From Eubacteriaceae bacterium (GTDB lineage: Bacteria > Bacillota > Clostridia > Lachnospirales > Lachnospiraceae): a DNA stretch of 64,000 bases. Both the position numbers and the translations under genes were made by a program. The stretch lies in assembly GCA_910575665.1 (NCBI GenBank), contig CAJTFB010000002.1, forward strand, positions 91,465 to 155,464, written 5' to 3'. Below are positions 25,700 to 34,991 of the stretch, one piece after another. Positions within the stretch are counted from its first letter, which is position 1. The number at the start of each line of letters is the position of its first letter. A model generated the notes under the pieces. The model saw only the letters and a program-made list of their open reading frames with translations, did not search any database and was not told the DNA's origin.

Positions 25700-27043
25700 A
25701 TGCAGACACAGGGTATATCACTGAATGCCTCTGCGATGCGGACGATGTCCTCAGGCAAAGCGGGAAAAGGAGATAAGGCAGTTTTTGATAGCTTTATGTC
25801 CCAGAATGCTTCATCTGCCTCTGGTAAAAAGCAGAATTTATCTGCTGGAAAATCTCAGGATCCAAGAAAATCTAGTGGGATCGCAGCTGGCGGGGATGAT
25901 TTTACACAGCAAAAGCTTTCCCTGAGCACCCAACCCCAGGATAAAGTTGAGGGGATGGATCTGGAAGAGATTGGTGAAGAAGTAGTTTCTCTATTGCAAG
26001 AGACTTTTGGCATGAGCGAGGAAGATATCGTTGATATTCTAGAAATACTCGGTTTGACGCCAATGGATCTGTTATTGCTGGTTTCACCAGAGTTTCAAAA
26101 TGTAGTTCCATTGAATGTAGAGAACATTAAGGCATTTATCATGGAAGTACATGGTGTGGACGATGCGAATCTGTTTCTATTCTCCGATGCCATGTCTGGC
26201 GAGCTGAACGATGTCATGTCGGGGCTTCAAGACATTCTGGAGCAAGTAACAGGAATGGATATCGGAAAGCTAAACGAGGGGGACGAAGTTCTTATGAAGA
26301 GTTTTACCGAAAAGTTTAGCGAGCTTGTTGGAAAAGCAGATGTATCCATACAGGACACAGCAGTAGAAGGTTCCGGTCAGCAGAACGCATCGGAGATGAT
26401 GGCGTCGACTGCCAAGGAAGAAATTCCAGTAGTTGTTGAGACCTCTGGAGAACAGGATTTGTCTGATACTTATGGAGAGGGTCAGCAGCCAGCGTCCCAA
26501 GGTGTGCGACAGGAAGTACATGAAAGTCCTCTGAACGCTTTTGTAGAAAGGCTTTCCCAGTCTTTTGAGGAGGTGGCGCAGGAAGAAGTGATCGCACCGA
26601 GAGAGATGATGTCAAACATTGTGGATCAGGTTGTCAATCATATCCGAATCCGGGTACTTCCGCAGACAACAAGCATGGAACTTCAGCTGAATCCGGAGTC
26701 ATTGGGAAGAGTAAATCTCAATGTGACATCCAACAATGGACTGGCGACAGCTACACTGACCGTTCAGAATGAAGTGGCAAAGGAAGCATTAGAAAGCCAG
26801 TTGACGGTGCTCAGAGAAAATCTGGAAAGCCATGGACTAAAGGTGGATTCCGTAGAGGTAAATGTATCGGAGTTTGGATTTAAAAATCCAGAAGATTCCG
26901 ATCATGGGCAGTACAAACAGAAAAAATCCCAGGGAAGAAAATTTCGGTATGATGTAGCAGAGGAAACAGAAGTTGAGGAAGTTACGACAGAAACAGCCGA
27001 AGACAGACGTACGGGAGATAGCATGGTGGATTACACCGCTTAA
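25700..27043 (+). CDS. fliK: Flagellar hook-length control protein FliK
   Basis: 447 residues. Low-conservation N-terminal ruler region rich in Ser/Gly/Gln, acidic middle, and a conserved C-terminal substrate-switch domain (about 310-400) with LPQTTSMELQLNPESLGRVNLNV and the following ATLTVQNEVAKEALESQL. Ends with an acidic/basic tail. GAAAGGAG precedes the ATG. Position between ylxF and flgD is standard. Confidence 0.92.
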   Translation: MQTQGISLNASAMRTMSSGKAGKGDKAVFDSFMSQNASSASGKKQNLSAGKSQDPRKSSGIAAGGDDFTQQKLSLSTQPQDKVEGMDLEEIGEEVVSLLQETFGMSEEDIVDILEILGLTPMDLLLLVSPEFQNVVPLNVENIKAFIMEVHGVDDANLFLFSDAMSGELNDVMSGLQDILEQVTGMDIGKLNEGDEVLMKSFTEKFSELVGKADVSIQDTAVEGSGQQNASEMMASTAKEEIPVVVETSGEQDLSDTYGEGQQPASQGVRQEVHESPLNAFVERLSQSFEEVAQEEVIAPREMMSNIVDQVVNHIRIRVLPQTTSMELQLNPESLGRVNLNVTSNNGLATATLTVQNEVAKEALESQLTVLRENLESHGLKVDSVEVNVSEFGFKNPEDSDHGQYKQKKSQGRKFRYDVAEETEVEEVTTETAEDRRTGDSMVDYTA

Positions 27044-27065
27044 TCAGGAAAGGAGGTCAAAAGAT

Positions 27066-27812
27066 ATGGGAACATCACTACAAGGTATTGTGACGGGGCT
27101 GGATGAGCTTGCTTTTAGTAAAAAACCGCCACAGACTACAGAGAGGACGCCAGGTGGAGATCTTGGCAAGGATGAGTTTCTTCAGCTTCTTGTATGCCAG
27201 ATGAGGAATCAGGATCCGTTGGAGCCGGAAAAGGATACAGATTTTATCGCTCAGCTCGCTCAGTTCTCTGCGTTAGAGCAGATGCAGAATCTCAATGAAA
27301 CAGCTGTCAACTCACAGGCATTTGGACTGGTAGGTAAGTATGTAAAGATCAAGACAAAGAGTCCAAGCGGAAGCTACTCAGAGATAAATGGAGTTGTAGA
27401 TTATATCACCATGAAAGACGGTGAGGCGCAGCTTTCTGTGGATGGTAAACTTTATAAAATAAGTGATCTGGTGGAGGTGAAGGATTCATATTATGCGATC
27501 CAGCAGTATTTGCCGTCAGTAGAAAAGACAGAAGCTGTCTATGACAAATCCAATAAAAAACCAGTGGATATCAAGATCGATCTGGGTGAAGGGGAATACG
27601 CAGCTTCAAGTGTTGTCGTGGTCATGAACGGAGAGGCAGTAAAGAACGAATTCCTTACATATAAGGATGGTGTATTGTCTATTATGCCGGGAGCTCTGGA
27701 CGGACTGGAGGACGGTGATTATGAGGTAGGTCTTTACTTTGACGATCCATATAGCACTAGCATAAGGGATCAGGTGACCATTAAGGTGACAGACAGCGGA
27801 ATTGATGAGTGA
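27066..27812 (+). CDS. flgD: Flagellar hook cap protein FlgD
   Basis: 248 residues. N-terminal conserved block LGKDEFLQLLVCQMRNQDPLEP and DFIAQLAQFSALEQMQNLN; C-terminal Ig-like/Tudor domains. Scaffold for hook assembly, later discarded. ATG 27066 follows AGGAAAGGAGG; an in-frame upstream ATG inside fliK is rejected. Confidence 0.95.
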   Translation: MGTSLQGIVTGLDELAFSKKPPQTTERTPGGDLGKDEFLQLLVCQMRNQDPLEPEKDTDFIAQLAQFSALEQMQNLNETAVNSQAFGLVGKYVKIKTKSPSGSYSEINGVVDYITMKDGEAQLSVDGKLYKISDLVEVKDSYYAIQQYLPSVEKTEAVYDKSNKKPVDIKIDLGEGEYAASSVVVVMNGEAVKNEFLTYKDGVLSIMPGALDGLEDGDYEVGLYFDDPYSTSIRDQVTIKVTDSGIDE

Positions 27813-27867
27813 AGCAGCATCGTCATTAAAACTTTGACTGTCAAATAATCAGGAGGTGGATAAAGGT

Positions 27868-28251
27868 ATGAATATAGTAAATAAAAACTTTGTATCCATC
27901 GATGAGATAAGAAGCAAACTGAACGGCACCACCGGACAGATTGCAGAAAAGACCAGCATTGATTCTGGGAAGTCGTTTGACAAGGTGCTGTTAGACAAAG
28001 CAGATCAGATTAAATTTTCCAGGCATGCGGCGAAACGGTTGGAAACAAGAAATATATCCATATCCGAGGAGCAGAAAGCAAGACTGGAAGATGCAGCAGA
28101 GCAGGCGATGGAAAAAGGAATGACAGAATCCCTGGTGATGGTAGATGATCTTGCATTTATACTAAATGTCAGAAACAAAACCATAGTAACAGCTGTGAAT
28201 GATACAGCAAATGCGGTTTTTACAAATATCGATGGAGCGATTATAAATTAA
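27868..28251 (+). CDS. Flagellar operon protein of the flgD-flgE intergenic family (TIGR02530-like)
   Basis: 127 residues. Matches the small family found between flgD and flgE in many Firmicutes: IKFSRHAAKRLETRNISIS near the middle, then LEDAAEQAMEKG and SLVMVDDLAFILNVRNKTIVTAV. Function not established. ATG 27868 is preferred because AGGAGGTG is 9 bases upstream; GTG at 27856 lies inside that ribosome site. Confidence 0.85.
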   Translation: MNIVNKNFVSIDEIRSKLNGTTGQIAEKTSIDSGKSFDKVLLDKADQIKFSRHAAKRLETRNISISEEQKARLEDAAEQAMEKGMTESLVMVDDLAFILNVRNKTIVTAVNDTANAVFTNIDGAIIN

Positions 28252-28360
28252 AAACGCAGCAAGATACGATAATTTTACATGCTGGCCCTTAACAGGAAGC
28301 ATGAAAGTCTTTGAATGCCAGATAAGACTTACGAATAATAAAATTGGAGGGTTGATCCTT

Positions 28361-29827
28361 ATGATGAGATCATTATGGTCTGGTGTGTCCGGTTTGAAGG
28401 TACATCAGACAAAAATGGATGTAATTGGTAACAATATTGCGAATGTAAACACTATTGGTTTCCGTGCTGGTACCGTGAATTTTACGGACGTATTTTATCA
28501 GACAACACAGCCAGCAGCAGGTCCCAATGCCAATACTGGAGCTGCTGGTACGAACGCGTTCCAGATCGGTCTCGGTGCCAATGTAGCTTCTTACAGCGTT
28601 AATATGAGCGGAACGGGATCGACGAATCGTACCGATCGTGGTATGGATGTGATGATTAACGGTGATGCATTTTTCGTAGTAAGAAAAAATGGGGGAACCT
28701 ATTTTACGAAGGCAGGTAATTTTAATATCGATGCTGCCGGCACTCTGTTTTGTGAGACAAATGGTGCTACCGTACTTGGTTGGAGTGTAGATGAGAATGG
28801 GGAGATCCGTAAAGACACAGTGGATGCTTTAAAACTGATGACGCCGGAGAACCAGAACTCAGCGCCGAATCCGACTACAAACGTAACTCTTTCCGGAAAT
28901 GTGGACCGAGAAGATAAACTGGTACAGTACAGCGAGACAGGAGCCGGATATCCTATTTCTGTTAGCTTTTATGACAATCTTGGTAATGAGTATACGGCAA
29001 AGCTCAGTCTCATGAAAGTGCCGGGTAACGATGGTGATGCTGCAAATCAGAATAAAGATCATACATTTACTGTGGGAATGACGGATATCATGTCCAACGG
29101 AAAATCCATTCTGAAGAGATCAACATTGGATGAGAATGGAAACCCAGTGTATGAGCCTGTGGAGCAATATATTAATTTTGGTGGTCAGGAACTGAAATAT
29201 AATGTAGATCCTGATGGAACCATTACTTTTGATCCTAGCAATGCCGTTCTTACATTTAATGGTTCTTCCGGAGAGTTTGTCAGTGTGACTGGTGAGCTGC
29301 CGGGAATGTTAAATTTAACCCTGAATAATGGTAATGAGGAAAACAACTCATTTCCAGTAGGAGGACTGGATATTGATTTTTCCGGTTTGACTATGTATAG
29401 TGGAAAGGGTAGTTGTAGTATCGAGCCGAAAAAGGGTGACAAGGATGGAAACAATACCGGAAATGCTGCTGGAGCCTTGAATGGATTTGCCATCAATCCA
29501 GATGGAAAGATTTATGCGGTATATGATAATGGAGATAATAAATTGCTGGGACAGATCGCGGTGGCGACGTTCCCGAATCCTTCTGGTCTGGAAGCGCAGG
29601 GTAACAGTTTATTTGCTACTACTTTGAACTCTGGTGAGTTCGACGGTATCGGTGAAGAGATCACAGCGGTGGGAAGCTTTTCCATCGGTGCTTTGGAGGC
29701 GTCAGACGTGGATCTCGCTACAGAGTTTACCAATATGATCACGACGCAGCGTGGTTTCCAGGCGAACTCAAGAACGATCACTACATCGGATACAATGCTC
29801 GAAGAGCTGATTAATCTCAAGAGATAA
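28361..29827 (+). CDS. flgE: Flagellar hook protein FlgE
   Basis: 488 residues. N-terminal MMRSLWSGVSGLKVHQ followed by NNIANVNTIGF, and C-terminal LATEFTNMITTQRGFQANSRT are the axial-protein motifs. The middle is Asn/Gly/Thr-rich, as expected for surface-exposed hook domains. ATG 28361 follows GGAGG by 10 bases; an in-frame ATG at 28301 lacks a site. Polymerises into the universal joint between rod and filament. Confidence 0.95.
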   Translation: MMRSLWSGVSGLKVHQTKMDVIGNNIANVNTIGFRAGTVNFTDVFYQTTQPAAGPNANTGAAGTNAFQIGLGANVASYSVNMSGTGSTNRTDRGMDVMINGDAFFVVRKNGGTYFTKAGNFNIDAAGTLFCETNGATVLGWSVDENGEIRKDTVDALKLMTPENQNSAPNPTTNVTLSGNVDREDKLVQYSETGAGYPISVSFYDNLGNEYTAKLSLMKVPGNDGDAANQNKDHTFTVGMTDIMSNGKSILKRSTLDENGNPVYEPVEQYINFGGQELKYNVDPDGTITFDPSNAVLTFNGSSGEFVSVTGELPGMLNLTLNNGNEENNSFPVGGLDIDFSGLTMYSGKGSCSIEPKKGDKDGNNTGNAAGALNGFAINPDGKIYAVYDNGDNKLLGQIAVATFPNPSGLEAQGNSLFATTLNSGEFDGIGEEITAVGSFSIGALEASDVDLATEFTNMITTQRGFQANSRTITTSDTMLEELINLKR

Positions 29828-29851
29828 GGAATCATTAATTTGATATTTACT

Positions 29852-29886
29852 GCAAAAAAAGGAAACGTTTTGTTTCCCTTTTTTGC
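29852..29886 (+). promoter_or_regulatory. Strong stem-loop between flgE and flbD
   Basis: 15-base arms GCAAAAAAAGGAAAC (29852-29866) and GTTTCCCTTTTTTGC (29872-29886) with one mismatch and a 5-base loop. The T-run is inside the 3' arm, not after it, so termination may be partial. It lies directly upstream of a promoter. Confidence 0.65.
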
Positions 29887-29902
29887 GGTGATATGTTATA
29901 AT
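29874..29902 (+). promoter_or_regulatory. Extended -10 sigma-A promoter before flbD-motA-motB-fliL
   Basis: TGTTATAAT at 29894-29902: a perfect TATAAT with the TG extension. The -35 position 17 bases upstream (TTCCCT) is poor, as is common with extended -10 promoters. Predicted start near 29909, about 18 bases before the flbD ATG. Confidence 0.65.
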
Positions 29903-29926
29903 GGACAGAAGGAAGGGGGAGGCCGT

Positions 29927-30115
29927 ATGATTGATGTGACCAGGATGAATGATAAAACGTTAACTTTAAATTCAGATTTGATTGAGTCCGTAGAGGAAAC
30001 CCCGGATACGGTGATCACTCTGACAACAGGAAAAAAAATAATTGTAAAAGAAAGTAGACAAGAGATAAAAAATCTAGTAAAATTATATAGGAAAGAAATT
30101 TTCCAAAACATGTAG
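29927..30115 (+). CDS. flbD: FlbD/SwrD family protein
   Basis: 62 residues. Family pattern: MIDVTRMNDKTLTLNSDLIE, then ETPDTVITLTTGKKIIV and ESRQEI. In B. subtilis SwrD raises stator-driven motor power; the gene is next to motA here, fitting that role. ATG at 29927 follows GGGGGAGG. Confidence 0.9.
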   Translation: MIDVTRMNDKTLTLNSDLIESVEETPDTVITLTTGKKIIVKESRQEIKNLVKLYRKEIFQNM

Positions 30116-30139
30116 ATAAAGTTAAGGTGGTGTATTTTC

Positions 30140-30949
30140 TTGGATTTAGCATCTATTATAGGTATACTGGGCTGTGCAGCCGCGGTTGTATACGGAATCG
30201 TATCTGGAGATCAGGGAGTTGCGGCGTTGAATAACTTTTATGACTTTACGTCAATACTTGTTACGATTGTCGGTTCATTCATGTGTATGCTGACTATGGC
30301 AGATGATCTGCCAGCATTTGTGAACTCACTCAAATCCTTTACTCTGATCTTAAAAGTGCCAAAGAGCAATGAGGGTGAGGTAATACATACGATCATTGAT
30401 CTGGCGAATGTGGCGAGAAAAGAAGGTCTTCTTCAGTTGGAAGAGGCAGCGTCAGACATAGACGATGAATTCCTGAAAAAAGGGATTATGTTGATCGTCG
30501 ACGGAACCGACCAGGAACTTGTGACCAGCATTCTGGAGACAGATCTGAGCTGCATCGAAAGGCGGCATAATAAAATTATCAGTTTCTGGGATGGTCTTGC
30601 AGCCATGGGACCTGCCTGGGGTATGATCGGTACCCTGATTGGTCTGATCAACATGTTAAAATTGTTAGATGATCCGAGTTCTATCGGACCGAATATGGCG
30701 GTGGCGTTGATTACGACATTATATGGTTCCCTGCTTGCGAACTGGATCAGTATCCCGGTGGCGTCGAAACTCCGTGCCATCAATGCGAAAGAGATTATGA
30801 CCAAAGAAGTGATCTGCGAGGGTATTTTATCCATTCAGGCAGGTGAAAACCCACGTGTGATCGAAGAGAAACTTAAATCATTCTTGGCACCTAAGCTCCG
30901 GGATGAACTCCTTGGCAAGGACGGTGCAGATCAAGGTGGTGAGGGATAA
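30140..30949 (+). CDS. motA: Flagellar stator protein MotA
   Basis: 269 residues, four membrane helices (about 2-20, 32-50, 150-170, 182-205). The cytoplasmic loop between helices 2 and 3 has basic/acidic residues that touch FliG. GPAWGMIGTLIGLINML and the following NMAVALITTLYG are diagnostic. Start is TTG at 30140 after AAGGTGG. Its stop overlaps the motB ATG by one base. Confidence 0.95.
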   Translation: MDLASIIGILGCAAAVVYGIVSGDQGVAALNNFYDFTSILVTIVGSFMCMLTMADDLPAFVNSLKSFTLILKVPKSNEGEVIHTIIDLANVARKEGLLQLEEAASDIDDEFLKKGIMLIVDGTDQELVTSILETDLSCIERRHNKIISFWDGLAAMGPAWGMIGTLIGLINMLKLLDDPSSIGPNMAVALITTLYGSLLANWISIPVASKLRAINAKEIMTKEVICEGILSIQAGENPRVIEEKLKSFLAPKLRDELLGKDGADQGGEG

Positions 30950-31770
30950 TGGCACGCAGAAAGTCAGAAGAACCAGAATCCATAAGCGGTGGCTGGATCA
31001 ATACCTTTGCGGATCTTATGAATCTGCTGCTCTGTTTCTTTGTACTTTTGTTTTCCATGTCTACAGTAGATGCGGATAAATACGAACAGTTGGTAACATC
31101 TCTTTCCGAGAGAGTGGATATCTTTGATGGAGGTGGTAAAGCGGTAGGAGAGGGTGCTTTTATTTCCAGCGGTACCAGCCAAAAGATATCTATGGAACAG
31201 TATTTCAATGAATTTGAAAATAGTGGCAAGGATCCAGACCGAGAAGATGATACTTCCGAAATGTCAGAGGAAGAGAAATACAAGAAAAAGATGGCGGAGG
31301 AGCAGGAGGAGAGGACCAGGGCACTCTATGAAGAAGTTACCCAGGAAACCGAAAAGAAAAATATTGAGCATATGGTAAATGTCAATATGGACGAACAATA
31401 TCAATTTGTTCAAATATCATTGAATGGTGCAATTCTCTTTGCGTCCGGTTCAGATACCATCAATAAATCAGCACTTGGTATATTGAGTAAGGTTGGAGAT
31501 ATTCTGAAAATATACGACAGCCATATGATCAAGATTGAAGGACATACCGATAAGATCCCGATTTCTGGCGGAGCTTTTCCGAATAATATGTGGCTTTCCA
31601 CGGCGCGGGCGACCAGAGTGTTTGAATATTTCAAGGATGAAAAAGGGCTTGATCCCAGAACCATGGAGGCTACTGGACGCAGTAAATATGATCCAGTGGC
31701 TGACAATGAAACACAAGAAGGACGCGCGAAAAACCGTCGTGTAGAGATAAAGATTTATACAGATAAATAG
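30949..31770 (+). CDS. motB: Flagellar stator protein MotB
   Basis: 273 residues. One membrane helix near 17-40 with the ion-carrying aspartate Asp22 in NTFADLMNLLLCFF, then a plug/linker rich in Glu/Lys (about 85-135) and an OmpA-like peptidoglycan-binding domain (about 150-270: IEGHTDKIPI, LSTARATRVFEYF, GRAKNRRVEI). The linker is notably acidic. Confidence 0.95.
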   Translation: MARRKSEEPESISGGWINTFADLMNLLLCFFVLLFSMSTVDADKYEQLVTSLSERVDIFDGGGKAVGEGAFISSGTSQKISMEQYFNEFENSGKDPDREDDTSEMSEEEKYKKKMAEEQEERTRALYEEVTQETEKKNIEHMVNVNMDEQYQFVQISLNGAILFASGSDTINKSALGILSKVGDILKIYDSHMIKIEGHTDKIPISGGAFPNNMWLSTARATRVFEYFKDEKGLDPRTMEATGRSKYDPVADNETQEGRAKNRRVEIKIYTDK

Positions 31771-31779
31771 GAGGCTGAC

Positions 31780-32283
31780 ATGAAAAAGAATATACTTACC
31801 ATTGTTATTATGGCGTCTACGGTGACCAACCTTGTTCTCACAGCGGTAATGATGTTTTCCATCGTTCCTGCCATGAACAAGACCAATAAGCTGATCGATA
31901 AGGTGGCCACCGTGATCGATTTGGAGACAGAGGAAGAAGAAGAGGGAACCCAATGGGAGAATCTGGAGACCTATGATATTGCTTTTGAAACAAAGCAAAC
32001 CATTAACTTAAAGGATGAGGGTGACAAAGAGGCTCATTATGTAGTTATTGATGGGGTTACAGTCTCCTTTAATAAAGAGGCAGAAGATTACGATAAGGTA
32101 TCAGAATCGGTAAAGGCTGCAAATGTTTACATAGTTGACTGTGTGAAAGAAGCAATTTCTGAGCAGACCATTTCCACATTGAATGAACAGGCAGTAAAAG
32201 ACAACGCGTTGGCTAAGATCCAGGATTTCTATGGAAGTAAGTGTGTTGTGCGCCTTTCCTTGTCTGGATTTATGTTCCAGTAA
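31780..32283 (+). CDS. fliL: Flagellar basal body-associated protein FliL-like
   Basis: 167 residues: one N-terminal membrane helix (about 6-27), acidic linker (EEEEEG), C-terminal FliL-like domain with a conserved-looking end (KDNALAKIQDFYGSKCVVRLSLSGFMFQ, shortened here as FYGSKCVVRLSLSGF). FliL rings surround the stator. The sequence is divergent and the call leans on position after motB. AGGAGG before the ATG. Confidence 0.75.
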   Translation: MKKNILTIVIMASTVTNLVLTAVMMFSIVPAMNKTNKLIDKVATVIDLETEEEEEGTQWENLETYDIAFETKQTINLKDEGDKEAHYVVIDGVTVSFNKEAEDYDKVSESVKAANVYIVDCVKEAISEQTISTLNEQAVKDNALAKIQDFYGSKCVVRLSLSGFMFQ

Positions 32284-32312
32284 TGAAAAATGAGATAAAT
32301 TAAAGAAAATAC

Positions 32313-32341
32313 TTTATATTATTCTGAATTTATGATATAAT
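32313..32341 (+). promoter_or_regulatory. Extended -10 sigma-A promoter before fliM
   Basis: TTTATA (32313-32318), 17-base spacer, TATAAT (32336-32341) preceded by TG at 32333-32334. Predicted start near 32348. It would drive fliM and the downstream switch, export and chemotaxis genes independently of the upstream promoters. Confidence 0.65.
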
Positions 32342-32347
32342 TGAACA

Positions 32348-32429
32348 TGGTGCAGTTGCTAAACGACATAAAACTTGGATATACGGAGAGAGCTGCACAA
32401 ACGAGAAGTTATACAGTGAGGTGAGAAGA
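32348..32429 (+). promoter_or_regulatory. Structured 5' leader of fliM
   Basis: The predicted leader starts almost at a stem: GTGCAGTT (32350-32357) pairs with AGCTGCAC (32391-32398) across a 33-base loop. It leaves the fliM ribosome site (GAGGTGA) about 20 bases beyond. I could not match it to a known riboswitch. Confidence 0.4.
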
Positions 32430-33407
32430 ATGGGGGATGTCCTGTCGCAAAGCGAGATTGATAATCTGCTTTCTGCTCTCAATAACGGAGAATTTGATTC
32501 TGCGGAGTTAGATGAAGTAGAAGAACGTCAGGTTAAGGATTACAATTTTGCGAGACCATCCAAATTCTCAAAAGATCACTTGCGAACCCTGGTGTTTATA
32601 TTTGAACATTATGCAAGGCTGTTATCTACGAATCTGCCAGTGTATCTAAGGAAAAATGTACAGGTTGAGGTGATGCATGCAGAGGCGGCCACCTATCAGG
32701 AGTTTTCTAATTCCCTGTCTAATCCGGTGCTGCTTGGAGTGGTTAATTTTATGCCTCTTGAGGGGAATATTATCATTGAGATGGCGAGTGGTCTGGGTTA
32801 TACAATAGTGGATCGAATGCTTGGAGGAAGCGGGGTTCCGTTAGAAAAAGCGAGAGAATTTACAGAGATAGAGCTTACGATCATTGAGAGAATTATGGTC
32901 GTGTGCACAAATTTACTTGTAGAACCCTGGCACAACGTTCAGGTATTAGAACCGATGTTGGAACGTATTGAGACAAACTCGCAGTTTGCTCAGTTTGTTT
33001 CTCCAAATGAGATGACATCCATTGTCACCATGAACATTCGGATTGGTGATGTGGAAGGGCTGTTTAACATCTGTATTCCATATGCAGTAGTAGAGCCAGT
33101 GATAGAAAAGATCAATACAAAGTACTGGTATTCTACAGCAGAAGTAAGGGATGAAGATGTCTATCGTGAGATTATTGAGAATAGCCTGAATCGAGCACAG
33201 ATTCCTGTTCGTGCGATTATGGGTAAGAGCGCGATTTCTGTAAATGATTTTATGCATTTACAGGTGGGTGATATTATAAAGGTGGACACCAAGATTGAAG
33301 ATGAACTGGATGTCTATGTGGGGAACATAAAGAAATTTTCTGCATTGCCGGGTGCTTATGACGACGCGTATGCAGTAAAGATAAAAAAGGTTTACAGAGA
33401 GGAGTAA
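32430..33407 (+). CDS. fliM: Flagellar motor switch protein FliM
   Basis: 325 residues. N-terminal CheY-binding peptide VLSQSEIDNLLSAL, CheC-like middle domain (about 45-225, LGGSGVPLEKAREFTEIE) and a C-terminal SpoA domain. Start ATG 32430 with GAGGTGA 5 bases upstream; GTG 32421 in frame is part of that site. Receives CheY-P and sets rotation with FliG and FliY. Confidence 0.96.
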   Translation: MGDVLSQSEIDNLLSALNNGEFDSAELDEVEERQVKDYNFARPSKFSKDHLRTLVFIFEHYARLLSTNLPVYLRKNVQVEVMHAEAATYQEFSNSLSNPVLLGVVNFMPLEGNIIIEMASGLGYTIVDRMLGGSGVPLEKAREFTEIELTIIERIMVVCTNLLVEPWHNVQVLEPMLERIETNSQFAQFVSPNEMTSIVTMNIRIGDVEGLFNICIPYAVVEPVIEKINTKYWYSTAEVRDEDVYREIIENSLNRAQIPVRAIMGKSAISVNDFMHLQVGDIIKVDTKIEDELDVYVGNIKKFSALPGAYDDAYAVKIKKVYREE

Positions 33408-33413
33408 AATGCA

Positions 33414-34607
33414 ATGGATGGAATGTTATCGCAGGAAGAAATCAATGCACTGCTTGGTGGCGCGGATGCCGGACAGGATGAAAGTGCAGATGCAGTTGTA
33501 AATGATTCTTCTGTTGCAACGGTCTCCGAAGAGCGTTTATCTCCGGAAGAAGGCGATGCATTAGGCGAGATCGCCAATATTAGTATGGGGACTGCCGCTA
33601 CTACGTTGTCTGTGTTGGTGAACAACCGGGTGGAGATAACTACACCGAGCCTTTCTTATGTTACAGTTCAAGATCTAAAAGAAAACAGTGAGGCGCCGTG
33701 TGTTTTTATATACATTTCCTATCAGGCAGGACTGGAAGGAAAAAATGTACTCGTGCTTAAGGAGCATGATGTAAAGATCATTACCGATCTTATGATGGGT
33801 GGTGATGGAACGAATACGGAGAGTGAACTTTCTGATCTTCACTTGAGTGCCATCAGCGAGGCGATGAACCAGATGATGGGTTCTGCTTCCACTTCTATGT
33901 CATCTATGATCAATGAGATGGTTGATATTAGCCCGCCGACAGCAAGGCGGATTGATTTCCAAGCGACCGCGTTGGATGATGTGATGGGAGATATGGAAGG
34001 TCAGTTATTCGTTCAGGTTTCATTTAAAATGAAAATTGGAGATCTTGTGGACAGTGAGATTATGCAGCTGTATCCTTTGGATTTCGCCCGTATGATATAT
34101 GAGCGTTTTAAAATGACAATGGATGGAGTGGTAGAGGAACCGGCAGAACAGCCAGCGCCCCAGCCAGCACCGGCACCGCAGCCGCAACCGGCGGCTCAGC
34201 CGACACCACAGCCACAGGTTCAGCCACAGCCTGCGATGCAGCAGCCAATGATGGGTATGCCGCAGCAGATGGGAGGCATGCCGATGTATGGAATGCCGCC
34301 ACAGGATCTGAACATACAACCGGCACAATTCCAGAGCTTTATGCCGGCGCAGAATCTAGATGGTATCGCTCCAGAGAACATCGACCTGATCATGGATGTT
34401 CCTTTGGAAGTTACGGTGGAATTGGGCAGGACCAGCAAAGCCATCAAAGAGATACTGGATTTTTCGCCAGGAACTATTATTGAATTGGATAAACTGGCCG
34501 GAGAACCGATTGACGTTTTGGTCAATGGTAAGTTTGTTGCCAAAGGCGAGGTCGTGGTTATCGAAGAAAGTTTCGGTATCCGTGTGACTGAAATAATCAA
34601 AGAATAA
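33414..34607 (+). CDS. fliY: Flagellar motor switch phosphatase FliY (FliN-type)
   Basis: 397 residues. Opens with a second CheY-binding-like peptide (MLSQEEINALLGG), then a CheC-type domain with both phosphatase half-sites intact: GEIANISMG and SEAMNQMMGS (Glu and Asn pairs). A Pro/Gln/Ala linker (about 241-300) leads to a FliN/SpoA domain (about 320-395). The family removes phosphate from CheY-P at the switch. No separate cheC is in the cluster, so FliY may carry the activity. Confidence 0.95.
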   Translation: MDGMLSQEEINALLGGADAGQDESADAVVNDSSVATVSEERLSPEEGDALGEIANISMGTAATTLSVLVNNRVEITTPSLSYVTVQDLKENSEAPCVFIYISYQAGLEGKNVLVLKEHDVKIITDLMMGGDGTNTESELSDLHLSAISEAMNQMMGSASTSMSSMINEMVDISPPTARRIDFQATALDDVMGDMEGQLFVQVSFKMKIGDLVDSEIMQLYPLDFARMIYERFKMTMDGVVEEPAEQPAPQPAPAPQPQPAAQPTPQPQVQPQPAMQQPMMGMPQQMGGMPMYGMPPQDLNIQPAQFQSFMPAQNLDGIAPENIDLIMDVPLEVTVELGRTSKAIKEILDFSPGTIIELDKLAGEPIDVLVNGKFVAKGEVVVIEESFGIRVTEIIKE

Positions 34608-34626
34608 ATTACGGAGGAGATTAATA

Positions 34627-34989
34627 ATGGCAAAAAGTGTTTTGATATGTGATGATGCAGCATTTATGAGAGTCATGATTAAAGACATTTTAACAAAGAA
34701 CGGCTACGAAGTAGCTGGAGAGGCTGAAAATGGTCTAAAGGCAGTAGAGAAGTACAATGAGACCAAGCCGGATCTGGTAATGATGGATATCACCATGCCA
34801 GAGATGGATGGCATTCAGGCACTGAAAAAGATCAAGGAAGAAGATGGTGCTGCCAATGTTATTATGTGCTCCGCAATGGGTCAGCAGGCAATGGTAGTTG
34901 AGTCTATTCAGTCCGGAGCCAAAGACTTCATCGTGAAACCATTTCAGGCGGATCGTGTACTGGAAGCTGTGAAAAAGGCTATTGGCTGA
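34627..34989 (+). CDS. cheY: Chemotaxis response regulator CheY
   Basis: 120 residues, single receiver domain. Acidic pair Asp9-Asp10, phospho-acceptor Asp54 in VMMDITMP, conserved Ser82 and Lys104 in IVKPF. Directly after fliY, its phosphatase. GGAGGAG before the ATG. Confidence 0.97.
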   Translation: MAKSVLICDDAAFMRVMIKDILTKNGYEVAGEAENGLKAVEKYNETKPDLVMMDITMPEMDGIQALKKIKEEDGAANVIMCSAMGQQAMVVESIQSGAKDFIVKPFQADRVLEAVKKAIG

Positions 34990-34991
34990 TA

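Noticed and set aside
32348..32429. c-di-GMP riboswitch in the fliM leader
   Set aside because: The conserved GEMM core and the type II core could not be found; only one clear stem is visible.
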